64,000 bases of DNA from Metabacillus schmidteae (GCF_903166545.1 NZ_CAESCH010000001.1:3662001-3726000); one strand, 5' to 3'. Shown: positions 51,113 through 60,122, counted from the first letter of the stretch. Made by a program: numbers and translations. Notes: generated by a model from the sequence alone, not told the origin.

Positions 51113-52315
51113 CTATTTGCAAAAAATATGTTTCCCAATACGCTTAATTTGTGGCCTACCCCAAATCCAAGAACTTGTAGCTGTATTTGGATTAAAATAA
51201 TAGATGGCATTTTCTGTAGGATCGAATCCATTTATTGCGTCAAGTACGGCTTTTTTTGCCTGTTCATTAGGCGTTAACCATATTTGACCATCTGCAACAG
51301 CGGTGAAGGCAAGTGGTTCAAAAATTACACCTGAAACTGTATTTGGAAAAGTTGGGCTATTTACACGATTTAAAATAACTGCAGCAACAGCCACCTGACC
51401 AATATATGGCTCTCCTCTCGATTCCCCGTATACAGCGTTGGCCATTAACTGAATATCATTTTGTGAGAATCCACCAGGCATGTTAACGGCAGTAGAGTCA
51501 TTTTGTTGCTGATTGTTTTGTTGTGCCTGATCGTTCCGATTATTCTCTTGTTGATTTTGTGGTGCCTGTTGTTGTTTTTGCTGTTGTTGTTGCTGTTGTT
51601 GTTGCTGTTGAGCTTCTTGCTGTTTTTGCTGTTGTTGTTGCTGTTGAGTCTCTTGCTGTTTTTGCTGTTGTTGTTGTTGTTGTTGTTGTTGAGCATCTTG
51701 CTGTTTTTGCTGTTGTTGTTGCTGTTGAGCTTCTCGCTGTTTTTGCTGTTGTTGTTGTTGTTGAGCATCTTGCTGTTTTTGCTGTTGTTGCTGTTGAGCT
51801 TCTCGCTGCTTTTGCTGCTGTTGAATATTTGCCTGTGCTTTGTACTGTTTTTCAGACTCTATTTTTCTCTGCTCTGCAATTTGTCTGGCTTTTTGTATTT
51901 CTTGTTCCGTTGGCGCTGATTGAATATCTAAAGGTACTCCTCCATAATGAGTAAACTTTCTCCCATTATTAATTTGTTCATAAACAAAATCACTATAGAA
52001 TTTTGTTGATCTTGCTAACATATCCTTTGTTTTTTGTCCTACCAGCCCATCAATTTCCTCTAAACCAAACATATTTTGAAAGTTTTTTACCGCCCAATAC
52101 GTACTCCATCCATAAACACCATCAATTGGTCCATGATAATATCCGTTATACTGTAATCTTGCTTGTAATTCGATTACATCACTTCCCGTTGCACCTCTTT
52201 GTATGATTTGTCCTGAAAAAGCATGTGCCTCTGGGGTTTGTTCTGAAAAAAACTGATATGTGACAGTAGTAAACGTCATGACGACAACCATCATCATTAT
52301 GCGCATATTTTTCAT
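51113..52315 (-). CDS. sleB: Spore cortex-lytic enzyme SleB with a glutamine-repeat linker
   Basis: Lytic transglycosylase that degrades cortex peptidoglycan in germination. 400 aa from ATG 52315 (AGGAGG eight bases upstream). Signal peptide to about residue 32 (AHA), peptidoglycan-binding repeat about 35-105 (GATGSDVIELQARLQYNGYY), Gln-rich linker about 165-273, and catalytic SleB/CwlJ domain about 285-400 with the glutamate in YGESRGEPYIGQVAVAAVILNR, quoted in two parts as YGESRGEP and VAAVILNR. B. subtilis SleB is about 305 aa; the linker makes the difference. Confidence 0.94.
   Translation of the reverse strand: MKNMRIMMMVVVMTFTTVTYQFFSEQTPEAHAFSGQIIQRGATGSDVIELQARLQYNGYYHGPIDGVYGWSTYWAVKNFQNMFGLEEIDGLVGQKTKDMLARSTKFYSDFVYEQINNGRKFTHYGGVPLDIQSAPTEQEIQKARQIAEQRKIESEKQYKAQANIQQQQKQREAQQQQQQKQQDAQQQQQQQKQREAQQQQQQQKQQDAQQQQQQQQQQKQQETQQQQQQQKQQEAQQQQQQQQQQQKQQQAPQNQQENNRNDQAQQNNQQQNDSTAVNMPGGFSQNDIQLMANAVYGESRGEPYIGQVAVAAVILNRVNSPTFPNTVSGVIFEPLAFTAVADGQIWLTPNEQAKKAVLDAINGFDPTENAIYYFNPNTATSSWIWGRPQIKRIGKHIFCK
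51497..51823 (-). repeat. Glutamine-codon tandem repeats in sleB
   Basis: About 325 bases of imperfect repeats of 30-45 bases, built from CAA/CAG codons interrupted by an AAG-CAG-CAA-(GAA/GAT/CGA)-GCT-like break. Roughly seven units are present, each encoding a run of four to eleven Gln then KQQ(E/D)AQ or KQREAQ. Units are similar enough to suggest recent expansion by slippage. Confidence 0.85.
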
Positions 52316-52436
52316 GTTGAATGCCTCCTCTAATAGATGTAGTTGCTTAAATGTATTTTTTGTAGTCTTTGGTATTTTATTCATCTATATACATATAACC
52401 AAGTTCAAAAAAAGAGTCATCTAATTAAAATACGGC

Positions 52437-52467
52437 AAAAAAATAAGCTGCACTACGGCAGCTTAGT
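52437..52467 (-). terminator. Terminator overlapping the end of prsW
   Basis: TAAGCTGC/GCAGCTTA stem with a six-base loop, containing the prsW stop codon, followed on the minus strand by ATTTTTTTG. Confidence 0.85.
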
Positions 52468-53115
52468 ATCAATTACTTTTATTCTGGCTTTTTTCGCTTT
52501 GTGGAGAGCAAACCACCAAAGAAACAACATAAATGGAACCATTGTATATTCCCAGTTAAGGTAACTTAATAAAATAGAATCGTAAACTGAATGTAATAAT
52601 ATTGGAATTGTACATGATAAGACAATCCATTTTGGACGATTCACTTGTGATGTAAACTTTCCTTTCCCTAGATAATATCCCATAATAACTCCAAATAATG
52701 CGTGGCTTGAAACTGGCAATATAGCGCGCCCTAATGCATGCTCAACACCATTTGCAAATAAGTATAAAATATTTTCCAAGGTAGCAAATCCTAAAGAAAC
52801 AGATACTCCATAAACAATCCCATCATAATGCTCATTAAAATGGATGTGTTGATATATAGTAAAAAATAAAATAAACCACTTAAAAAACTCTTCTAAAAAT
52901 CCAACTGCTACAAAGGTATATAAAAATTGTGAAGCAAAGACGGCTTCAACATCCAACACATACTGGATAAACATAATTGGAAATACGAGCAAGGCCCCGA
53001 AAATAAAAGAGCGCATTACTAAAGATATAGGTTCAGAATCGTATTGATCTTTTAAATAAAAATAACTTAATAAAGCAAGACCTGGGGCAATGCCCGCAGA
53101 AATAATTGCAATCAT
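52453..53115 (-). CDS. prsW: Site-1 intramembrane protease PrsW
   Basis: Metal-dependent membrane protease that starts degradation of anti-sigma RsiW and so releases SigW. 220 aa with about seven or eight helices; the catalytic glutamate pair lies in FLEEFFKW near residue 75-82. Conserved histidines follow in HFNEHYDG and PVSSHALFG. Divergent from the asparaginase gene. Confidence 0.92.
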   Translation of the reverse strand: MIAIISAGIAPGLALLSYFYLKDQYDSEPISLVMRSFIFGALLVFPIMFIQYVLDVEAVFASQFLYTFVAVGFLEEFFKWFILFFTIYQHIHFNEHYDGIVYGVSVSLGFATLENILYLFANGVEHALGRAILPVSSHALFGVIMGYYLGKGKFTSQVNRPKWIVLSCTIPILLHSVYDSILLSYLNWEYTMVPFMLFLWWFALHKAKKARIKVIDTKLP

Positions 53116-53283
53116 TCACAGGCCTCTTTTCCATTAGTAACATTATTTTCCATACTAATTTATACATTATTAATATTATGATAGAATTCACTTTATTTAT
53201 CGTATCATGTTATCGTAAAATTGAAAATGTCAGAATGTCGTATATACAAGATTTTCACTATTTTTTGAAGGAGTTTGGCATCT

Positions 53284-54255
53284 ATGAAAAAAAACATTTT
53301 ACTTATTCATACAGGTGGTACTATTTCAATGAAAGAGGACCAGGAAACGGGGGAAGTGAAGCCCGGGAACACGAATCCGCTTATGGACCATCTAAAAGAA
53401 TTACCTGACATAAATCTCTTAACAACTGAATTATTTCATTTACCTTCTCCACATATAACACCAGAAAACATGCTCCAATTAAAAGCATTTATAGAAGAAG
53501 AAAGCAAAACCAAGCATATCGATGGAGTAGTTATTACTCATGGAACAGATACTCTTGAAGAGACTGCTTATTTTCTTGATGTTACATTATCATTAACAAT
53601 ACCTGTTGTATTAACAGGGGCCATGAGATCTAGTAATGAATTAGGTTCTGATGGACTTTATAATTTACTGTCAGCAATAAAAGTTGCAGTATCAGATCAT
53701 GCCATGTCTATGGGGGTTCTTGTCGTGATGAACGATGAAATTCACACTGCAGAAAATGTGACGAAAACACATACTAGCAATATTGCGACATTTCAAAGTC
53801 CCCAATATGGCCCGATCGGCATTGTCAATAAAGCAGGTGTATTCTTTCATCACAAACCTATCCAAACTAAAGCCTTGCATGTATCCACTTTGAATAAGAA
53901 CGTGTTCTTAATAAAAGCTTTTGCAGGCATGGATAGTAGTCTTTTGAAGGGTCTTGAGCAACTAAATCCAGATGGGTTGGTAATCGAAGCTTTAGGACAA
54001 GGAAATTTGCCTCCAATGATGTTACCTGGTTTAAAAAATCTTTTAGATAAGAGCATACCGATTGTGCTTGTTTCCCGTTGCTTTAACGGTATTGCTCAAG
54101 ATGTGTATGGCTATGAGGGCGGGGGCAGACAGTTAAAAGATATGGGCTTAATTTTCAGTAATGGTTTAAATGGTCAAAAAGCTAGAATTAAATTAATGAT
54201 TGCACTTGAAACAACGACTAAGAGAGACCAATTAGAAGCCATTTTCTCATCATAA
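53284..54255 (+). CDS. L-asparaginase
   Basis: Hydrolyses asparagine to aspartate and ammonia. 323 aa, no signal peptide, so cytoplasmic. Catalytic threonine 1 in HTGGTISM, threonine 2 and Asp in VITHGTDTLEETAYF, and AMRSSNELGSDG; the last motifs are closer to the type II class. ATG 53284 is ten bases after AAGGAG; the frame to 53275 begins too near it. One of three plus-strand genes. Confidence 0.92.
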   Translation: MKKNILLIHTGGTISMKEDQETGEVKPGNTNPLMDHLKELPDINLLTTELFHLPSPHITPENMLQLKAFIEEESKTKHIDGVVITHGTDTLEETAYFLDVTLSLTIPVVLTGAMRSSNELGSDGLYNLLSAIKVAVSDHAMSMGVLVVMNDEIHTAENVTKTHTSNIATFQSPQYGPIGIVNKAGVFFHHKPIQTKALHVSTLNKNVFLIKAFAGMDSSLLKGLEQLNPDGLVIEALGQGNLPPMMLPGLKNLLDKSIPIVLVSRCFNGIAQDVYGYEGGGRQLKDMGLIFSNGLNGQKARIKLMIALETTTKRDQLEAIFSS

Positions 54256-54260
54256 TTACA

Positions 54261-54290
54261 ATAAAGAGAGAGTGTACACTCCCTCTTTAT
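54261..54290. terminator. Bidirectional terminator between asparaginase and ypdA
   Basis: Near-perfect dyad of 26 bases (54263-54288): AAAGAG and GAGTGT pair with ACACTC and CTCTTT, one mismatch, with A and T rich flanks. It serves two convergent genes. Confidence 0.82.
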
Positions 54291-55255
54291 TATTTATTCA
54301 TACGTAAAGCATCATAAATTAATTCCCCGTGAAAACGTCCATTTTCTATAAAGATTTCGTTTGCGTTATTTCCTGCGGCAATTACACCTGCAATAAAAAT
54401 CCCTTTTACATTTGTTTCCATTGTTTCAGGATTAAATGCTGGTCTTCCTGTTTCTGTATCAATGGTGACTCCCATTTTTTTCAGAAAATCATGATCAGGA
54501 TGATATCCAGTCATAGCAAAGACAAAATCATTTCGAATTGTCTTTTTTCCTTCACTGCCTTTATAAACAACTGAATCTTCATCGATTTCAAGGAGATTTG
54601 CATGGAATTCCATTTTAATTACTCCATTTCTCACAAGAGACTCAAATTCCGGTAAAATCCATGGCTTAATACTTGAAGAATATTCACTCCCGCGGTACAA
54701 AACAGTGACTCTTGCTCCTGCTTTTACTAACTCCAAAGCTGCATCAACACTGGAATTTTTCCCTCCAATTACGACTACATCTTTATCAAAATATGGATGA
54801 GCTTCTTTAAAATAATGGAATACTTTCGGCAAATTTTCTCCCGGTATATGTAAATAGTTTGGATGATCATAGTATCCTGTTGCAATGACTACTTGTTTTG
54901 TCTCATATGTCTCTTTATTCGTCTTCACAACAAACTGTTGATCTGCTTTCTTTTCAACCTTTTCAACCTTTTCATATGCATTTATTCTTAATTCTTTTCT
55001 TCTTACAACTTCTCTGTAGTAAGCTAATGCTTGATTTCTAACTGGTTTACGATTTTCCGTAATAAATGGAACATCACCTATTTCCAGTTTTTCACTTGAG
55101 CTAAAGAATGTTTGATGTGTTGGATAATGATAAATTGCATTTACGATGTTGCCTTTTTCAATTACTAATGGTTTAGTGCCCATTTTTGATAAGGCAATTG
55201 CAGCTGATAAGCCGCATGGCCCTCCTCCAACAATAATAGTTTCCTCTTTGATCAA
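54290..55255 (-). CDS. ypdA: Bacillithiol disulfide reductase YpdA
   Basis: NADPH- and FAD-dependent flavoprotein that reduces bacillithiol disulfide. 321 aa; FAD site GGGPCGLSAAIA, the second Rossmann site VVIGGKNSSVDAALELV, and ATGYYD. The N-terminal Cys in GGGPCG is conserved in the family. Works with the bacillithiol made by bshA/bshB1, about 48 kb to the left. Confidence 0.92.
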   Translation of the reverse strand: MIKEETIIVGGGPCGLSAAIALSKMGTKPLVIEKGNIVNAIYHYPTHQTFFSSSEKLEIGDVPFITENRKPVRNQALAYYREVVRRKELRINAYEKVEKVEKKADQQFVVKTNKETYETKQVVIATGYYDHPNYLHIPGENLPKVFHYFKEAHPYFDKDVVVIGGKNSSVDAALELVKAGARVTVLYRGSEYSSSIKPWILPEFESLVRNGVIKMEFHANLLEIDEDSVVYKGSEGKKTIRNDFVFAMTGYHPDHDFLKKMGVTIDTETGRPAFNPETMETNVKGIFIAGVIAAGNNANEIFIENGRFHGELIYDALRMNK

Positions 55256-55320
55256 GAAATTTCACTCCCGTACTCTATTTAAGCCAAATTCAGGCGTTGT
55301 ATAAAAAGGTAACTAGTAAA

Positions 55321-55427
55321 TAAAAAAGAGACTGACTTTCTGTAACATCAAGCCATTTTCAATTTTCAGTACCAATGACTGAACTAAAAATTGAATAAAG
55401 TAGCTAGACATCCTAAAGTCACGTCTC
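55321..55427 (-). terminator. Large branched terminator after gudB
   Basis: Outer stem GAGACGTGACTTT/AAAGTCAGTCTC (one bulged base), closing about 80 bases, then TTTTTTATTT on the minus strand. Inside, TTCAGT/ACTGAA with CAATT/AATTG forms a second hairpin. Confidence 0.65.
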
Positions 55428-55445
55428 CAATTCATAAACCAGGTC

Positions 55446-56717
55446 TTAAATCCAGCCTCTAAATCTTGATGCTTCAGCCATTTTCCTTACTCCTACCATG
55501 TAGGCAGCTAAACGCATATCAACCCTGCGGTTTTGACTTGTCTCATAGATATTATTAAATGACTTAACCATCACACGTTCAAGTTTTTCTTCTACTTCTT
55601 CCTCAGTCCAATAATAACCTTGGTTATTTTGAACCCACTCAAAGTAAGAAACAGTTACACCACCAGCACTTGCTAAAACATCTGGAACTAATAATATTCC
55701 TCTGTCAGAAAGTATTTTTGTTGCTTCAAGTGTTGTTGGACCATTAGCTGCTTCTACTATAATACTAGCGCGAATATTCGCTGCATTTTCCTCAGTAATT
55801 TGGTTCTCAATTGCTGCAGGTACTAATATATCACAATCAAGTTCAAGTAATTCTTTATTAGTAATTGTATCATTAAAGAGCTTTGTCACTGTACCAAAGC
55901 TATCACGACGGTCTAGAAGATAATCAATATCTAAGCCATTGGGGTCATGGAGACCACCGTATGCGTCTGAAATACCGACGATTTTTGCACCTGCATCATG
56001 CATGAATTTTGAAAGGTAGCTTCCTGCATTTCCAAATCCCTGCACAACAACCCTTGCACCTTCAATGTTAATGCCCTTTTTCTTAGCTGCTTCGCGAATA
56101 CATATCGTTACACCCTTTGCAGTAGCAGATTCACGACCATGTGACCCTCCTAAAACAAGTGGTTTACCTGTTATAAATCCAGGATTATTAAATTCATCTA
56201 TACGGCTGTATTCATCCATCATCCATGCCATGATCTGTGAGTTTGTAAAAACATCAGGAGCCGGAATATCTTTTGTTGGTCCAACAATTTGACTAATCGC
56301 TCGAACATAGCCACGACTTAAGCGCTCTAATTCTCTAAACGACATATCTCTTGGATCACAGACAATGCCACCTTTTCCTCCACCATATGGTAAGTCAACG
56401 ATGCCGCATTTTAAACTCATCCAAATGGAAAGTGCTTTTACCTCTTTTTCTGTTACATTGGGGTGAAATCTTATTCCACCTTTTGTCGGACCAACAGCAT
56501 CATTGTGTTGAGCACGGTAACCAGTAAAAATTTTCACAGATCCGTCATCCATACGAACTGGTATCTTCACTGTCATTAATCTAATTGGTTCTTTTAATAA
56601 TTCATATACTTCTTCAGGATACCCAAGTTTGTCCAGGGCATTATGTATCACCGTTTGAGTTGATTTTAACACATCTAATTTATCATTTTGTGCATCGGTG
56701 TTTTTCTCGGCTACCAT
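55446..56717 (-). CDS. gudB: NAD-specific glutamate dehydrogenase
   Basis: Oxidative deamination of glutamate to 2-oxoglutarate, the catabolic enzyme in Bacillus. 423 aa; PTKGGIRFHP, catalytic Lys region PYGGGKGGIVCDP, nucleotide-binding GFGNAGSY. The site where laboratory B. subtilis 168 carries a 9-bp duplication reads KEVKALSIWM with one VKA, so this copy should be active. Confidence 0.95.
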   Translation of the reverse strand: MVAEKNTDAQNDKLDVLKSTQTVIHNALDKLGYPEEVYELLKEPIRLMTVKIPVRMDDGSVKIFTGYRAQHNDAVGPTKGGIRFHPNVTEKEVKALSIWMSLKCGIVDLPYGGGKGGIVCDPRDMSFRELERLSRGYVRAISQIVGPTKDIPAPDVFTNSQIMAWMMDEYSRIDEFNNPGFITGKPLVLGGSHGRESATAKGVTICIREAAKKKGINIEGARVVVQGFGNAGSYLSKFMHDAGAKIVGISDAYGGLHDPNGLDIDYLLDRRDSFGTVTKLFNDTITNKELLELDCDILVPAAIENQITEENAANIRASIIVEAANGPTTLEATKILSDRGILLVPDVLASAGGVTVSYFEWVQNNQGYYWTEEEVEEKLERVMVKSFNNIYETSQNRRVDMRLAAYMVGVRKMAEASRFRGWI

Positions 56718-56924
56718 TAAAGTTAACCTCCTAAATCTAATCAGTAAATGAAAGAATGTCCACCTTTCATGACATAGTATACACTTTCAAGGCTCTCATG
56801 CAAAGCAGAAAAATGATAATTATAACAATTTCATCCCAAGCATGGAAACGATATCACCTTAAGCATATAAATAGTTACTAGTTTTTTCATATCAAGTAAA
56901 CACTAATTGTATAAAAGGTAAAAA

Positions 56925-57001
56925 AGGTGAATTTAACCAGATAGTACGTTTCTACCATCATTCCTCTATAAGAGATCAAAGGTTAAACTCACCACTTTCA
57001 T
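56925..57001 (-). terminator. Large branched terminator after ypbH
   Basis: Minus-strand GGTGAGTTTAACC pairs with GGTTAAATTCACC (12 of 13), then TTTTTTACC. The loop has two smaller hairpins, CTCTTATAGAG and GATGGTA...TACTATC. Confidence 0.7.
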
Positions 57002-57012
57002 TTCCATATTTT

Positions 57013-57603
57013 TTAACTTTCCCAAAAGTGATGATATATTTCTTTCAATGCGTTTTCCTGTAATATGATTTTTCCGTATTCTTTTAATCTATGGACAGTT
57101 AAAGTTGAAGGGCTACCAAATTCAGCTAAGATTGAGACTAAATTATCAATATCAACTGGCTGTTCATCATTTAACAATAAGAAATAATGTCCTTCAAAAT
57201 AAATGACCATGCCATCATGAATATTCTGACGAAATGTGTATCGTGACAGTTGAATTAATGCCTCAAATGTCTCAAATTCGAAAATAATATCATAGCTTTC
57301 ATCCACTTTTACTTGCATCTCAATATATTCATCAGAAAAATCATTTTCAGATTCTTCGGATTCTAAGGATTTTGTAACGATAACGACCATCCCTTGAGCA
57401 TGAAGTGAATAAACTTCAACTGCAATTGGGCCATGTACCTCAAAACCTAGCTCAGCACTGGCTTCATTCATCATATCCCTGAATAATTGATGAACCTTTA
57501 AAGAGTCCTTCCATAGATCTTCTTTTGTTAATCCCCTGTCTCGTAGGTCATCCGTTGTTAAAAATATTTTTATTTTATCATAGTTCAGTCGCTCTAGCCG
57601 CAT
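57013..57603 (-). CDS. mecB: Adaptor protein MecB (YpbH), MecA paralog
   Basis: Adaptor that targets substrates to ClpC. 196 aa: N-terminal substrate domain starting MRLERLNYDKIKIFLT, an acidic linker (SLESEESENDFSDEY), and a C-terminal ClpC-binding domain (about 110-190). The match to B. subtilis YpbH is strong and distinguishes it from MecA. It may act on competence or sporulation regulators. Confidence 0.93.
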   Translation of the reverse strand: MRLERLNYDKIKIFLTTDDLRDRGLTKEDLWKDSLKVHQLFRDMMNEASAELGFEVHGPIAVEVYSLHAQGMVVIVTKSLESEESENDFSDEYIEMQVKVDESYDIIFEFETFEALIQLSRYTFRQNIHDGMVIYFEGHYFLLLNDEQPVDIDNLVSILAEFGSPSTLTVHRLKEYGKIILQENALKEIYHHFWES

Positions 57604-57709
57604 CCCATACCCTCCTGCCTTGAGACCGCTCTATATAGATCATAGTATGATTTTTATAGGAGATGGTTCAAAATTTTTTCAGACCCGAATGATGGAGATT
57701 TGTTTTTTC

Positions 57710-58636
57710 TTAACTACTTACTCTTAATCTTTCTTTTAACCACTTTTCCCATTGTGACTTATCATCACCTACTAGGTAATGATTATATGGTTCAAGGGTA
57801 GAGGATGTTACTTTCCTAAATGCCTTGCCACCAAGCCCAATTTTTAAATGTTCGAATTTTGGAGAAAGTTGATCGACAAGTTCCAATGTTTTCTTTAAAT
57901 TTCGCACTAATGTACATGACAAAAATAAAAATTCAGGTTTTACTTCCTGTAATACGATATCGATATCTCCTTCTGCAATACTTCCACCAAGATAAATAAC
58001 TTCAAAACCTTTTCTTCTTAAAAATAAAGTAAAAATTAACAAACCTAATTCATGGGATTCATCAGGACCACAAACAGCAATGACTTTTGGCAGAAATCCA
58101 TCAACTGGTAATGTGTGTAAAATCATCCCTATCCGTGACCTTAAAAATGAAGAAGCAAAGTGTTCGTGTGCAGATGTAATTTGCCCTTTCTCCCATTTGT
58201 CACCAATCTTCACCAACAGTGTCCCTAATATATCAATAACAACCTTATCTACAGAATAAATGCTAAAAGCCTTGTTTAAGAGCTCATATGCTTTATTTTC
58301 ATCAAACTTCAGTAATGCATGAAGCAGCTCGTCCATTAAGTTCAATGATCGATCTACTGACACACCTTCCTCAGTAATTTCATCATTTCCCTTTATAGAA
58401 ACTTGGTTTGTTTCAAGTAAGTTTACAGCTTGACTAATTGAAAAACCATTATTCACTTTACTTATCAACCATTTAAGTATTTTGATATGCTCATCGGTAT
58501 ATAAACGATGTCCAGATTCATTTCTGACAGGAGCAATCATGTTATATCTTCGTTCCCAGGCTCTCAATGTTCCAGCTTGAATACCAAGCATCTTTGAAGC
58601 AGCCTTTATATTGTATTTTCCTTCATGATTTGACAT
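57710..58636 (-). CDS. MerR-family B12-binding regulator (CarH/LitR type)
   Basis: 308 aa. MerR helix-turn-helix at about 8-77 (NIKAASKMLGI, AWERRYNMI), a helical cap domain at about 95-175, and a cobalamin-binding domain at about 182-300. The full signature is present: Trp148-x9-Glu158-His159; Glu193-x-His195-x-x-Gly198, then exactly 41 residues to Ser240-Cys-Thr242, then 26 residues to Gly269-Gly270. This matches adenosylcobalamin photoreceptors. ATG 58636 follows GGGGG; the frame to 58669 lacks one. Confidence 0.9.
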   Translation of the reverse strand: MSNHEGKYNIKAASKMLGIQAGTLRAWERRYNMIAPVRNESGHRLYTDEHIKILKWLISKVNNGFSISQAVNLLETNQVSIKGNDEITEEGVSVDRSLNLMDELLHALLKFDENKAYELLNKAFSIYSVDKVVIDILGTLLVKIGDKWEKGQITSAHEHFASSFLRSRIGMILHTLPVDGFLPKVIAVCGPDESHELGLLIFTLFLRRKGFEVIYLGGSIAEGDIDIVLQEVKPEFLFLSCTLVRNLKKTLELVDQLSPKFEHLKIGLGGKAFRKVTSSTLEPYNHYLVGDDKSQWEKWLKERLRVSS

Positions 58637-58669
58637 GATTAATCCCCCACAATGTACTCTATTAGCCAA

Positions 58670-58707
58670 ATTATATCGAATGTTTTATTTTGTGTAAACT
58701 TTGTATA
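58670..58707 (-). promoter_or_regulatory. Promoter and candidate operator of the CarH-like gene
   Basis: Minus-strand TTTACA (58698-58693), 17 bases, TATAAT (58675-58670). Two copies of the CarH half-site pattern nnTnTACAn, GTTATACAA and AGTTTACAC, lie nine bases apart over and just upstream of the -35 (58691-58709). Autorepression is inferred. Confidence 0.65.
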
Positions 58708-58716
58708 ACAAATGAA

Positions 58717-58745
58717 AAAACCATGCTTAAGAAAGCATGGTTTTT
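58717..58745. terminator. Terminator after ypbG
   Basis: AACCATGCTT/AAGCATGGTT 10-bp stem with a four-base loop, flanked by A and T runs, about 20 bases after the ypbG stop. Confidence 0.85.
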
Positions 58746-58764
58746 GTGCGATTAACTAACATCT

Positions 58765-59604
58765 TTAACGATTTTTTCTCTTCAAATGAAGATAATGGGT
58801 CTCTGCTGGTGCACCTAATCTGAGTGGTAATGCTGTTGTACCATATCCATTGCTAACTAAAAGTTTAGTGTTTTTTAGATTATGTAATTTTCCCTTTTTA
58901 TATAAACCCCATCCAAGAAAACGGATTTGTCCTCCATGAGTATGCCCACTTAACACTAGGGAAATACAATCGTTTTGACTAATTTTGTGGTGAATTTCCG
59001 GATTATGGCTTAATAATATTTTAAAGTCAGCTTTTGATTGTTTTGGATCAGCTAAAGCCAAATCTAATCTATCTCGTTCACCACTCATATCTTCTATACC
59101 TAATAATACAATTCTCCCACCTGCTGATGATGCAAGCTCTTTACATGTATTCTTTAATATGGTTACATTATTTCTTTCTAAAATAGTTTCGAGCGTTTCT
59201 TGACTCACTTCATAATCATTGTTTCCATATACAAAATAGACAGGTGCTAATTTAGTTAATGCTCGAATATTACTTTCGACCCTGGAAAATGGAACACCTG
59301 ATTCAGTTAAATCCCCACCAATCATAACAACATCAACTTGATTCGGTATTTTATTTAGTAATTCATCTGTCACCGTTCTCCTATGAATATCCGAGATAAA
59401 AAAAATTCTTAAAGAATCCAAATCTGGAGGAAAGGTATTAAATTCAAGCTGGTGAATCATTACACGATTTTCTTTTGCGTTTAAAAGCATGATGATTAAC
59501 ATTATGGTGGCAAAACTTAATGTGAAGATTAACAAGAGTGGCAATGTTATCAACCTAATCAATCCTTTCCTAACCAATGCAAGCAGTAGAACTATTATGT
59601 ACAA
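58765..59604 (-). CDS. ypbG: Membrane-anchored metallophosphoesterase YpbG
   Basis: 279 aa. N-terminal membrane segments (MYIIVLLLALVRKG and LPLLLIFTLSFATIMLIIML), then a calcineurin-like phosphoesterase domain with all metal-binding blocks: SDIHRR, GGDLTES, GNNDYE, LSHNPE and SGHTHGGQ. Substrate unknown. Start is TTG 59604, six bases after AGGAGG. Confidence 0.88.
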   Translation of the reverse strand: MYIIVLLLALVRKGLIRLITLPLLLIFTLSFATIMLIIMLLNAKENRVMIHQLEFNTFPPDLDSLRIFFISDIHRRTVTDELLNKIPNQVDVVMIGGDLTESGVPFSRVESNIRALTKLAPVYFVYGNNDYEVSQETLETILERNNVTILKNTCKELASSAGGRIVLLGIEDMSGERDRLDLALADPKQSKADFKILLSHNPEIHHKISQNDCISLVLSGHTHGGQIRFLGWGLYKKGKLHNLKNTKLLVSNGYGTTALPLRLGAPAETHYLHLKRKNR

Positions 59605-59654
59605 AAAACCCCTCCTTTTCTATATATTAAAAAGAAGGGAATATCATTGCTTTA

Positions 59655-60122
59655 TTATTTACTTTCATGAAATAAATTTATATCAAACTCTCTTTTCATA
59701 AGTTTAAAAACTTCATGTCTATTTTGCCACTGTGCTGGCTGTGGCCACAGTTCTGCACTTTTTCTGATCACTTCACATCTTAAATTATGATATTCAGTTT
59801 CAGATTTGTCTTCTTTTTTCTTGAAATACCGGGCAGTTGCATAACCTGCTACAATAAGTAAAATAAAAAAGATATGAATCTCGTTATCAAAAATCATCTG
59901 AAAAACAACATCAATTTGACCACCAGTTGGTTTTATTATAAATGCATATAAATAAACGATAAAACCCATTAATAATATAAACGTCGAAAACTGCGCTTGG
60001 AAACATTTGTTTTTATACTTTTCGAATTTACGTTTACGGTCAACTAAATGATCAAGCATCTGTTTTGTTGGCTCATCAGTATGATTGTTTAGAAGTTGAA
60101 TACTTGGTTCGATTATGCTCAC
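59655..60122 (-). CDS. ypbF: DUF2663-family membrane protein YpbF
   Basis: 155 aa with two central membrane helices (FILLMGFIVYLYAFI and IHIFFILLIVAGYATARYF) and charged cytoplasmic ends. The N-terminus NNHTDEPTKQMLDHLVDRKRK fits YpbF. Function unknown. Single gene between ypbG and ypbE. Confidence 0.8.
   Translation of the reverse strand: MSIIEPSIQLLNNHTDEPTKQMLDHLVDRKRKFEKYKNKCFQAQFSTFILLMGFIVYLYAFIIKPTGGQIDVVFQMIFDNEIHIFFILLIVAGYATARYFKKKEDKSETEYHNLRCEVIRKSAELWPQPAQWQNRHEVFKLMKREFDINLFHESK

Noticed and set aside
51497..51823. Possible CRISPR array at the regularly repeated DNA
   Set aside because: Units encode in-frame glutamine runs, have no unique spacers, and lie inside a secreted enzyme gene.
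51503..51954. Two long plus-strand frames opposite the sleB Gln repeat (Leu-rich and Val/Ala-rich, about 140 aa)
   Set aside because: They are the antisense reading of CAA/CAG repeats; no ribosome-binding site and composition explained entirely by the repeat.
56350..56480. Check of gudB for the inactivating 9-bp duplication of laboratory B. subtilis
   Set aside because: Only one VKA unit is present, so no cryptic allele.
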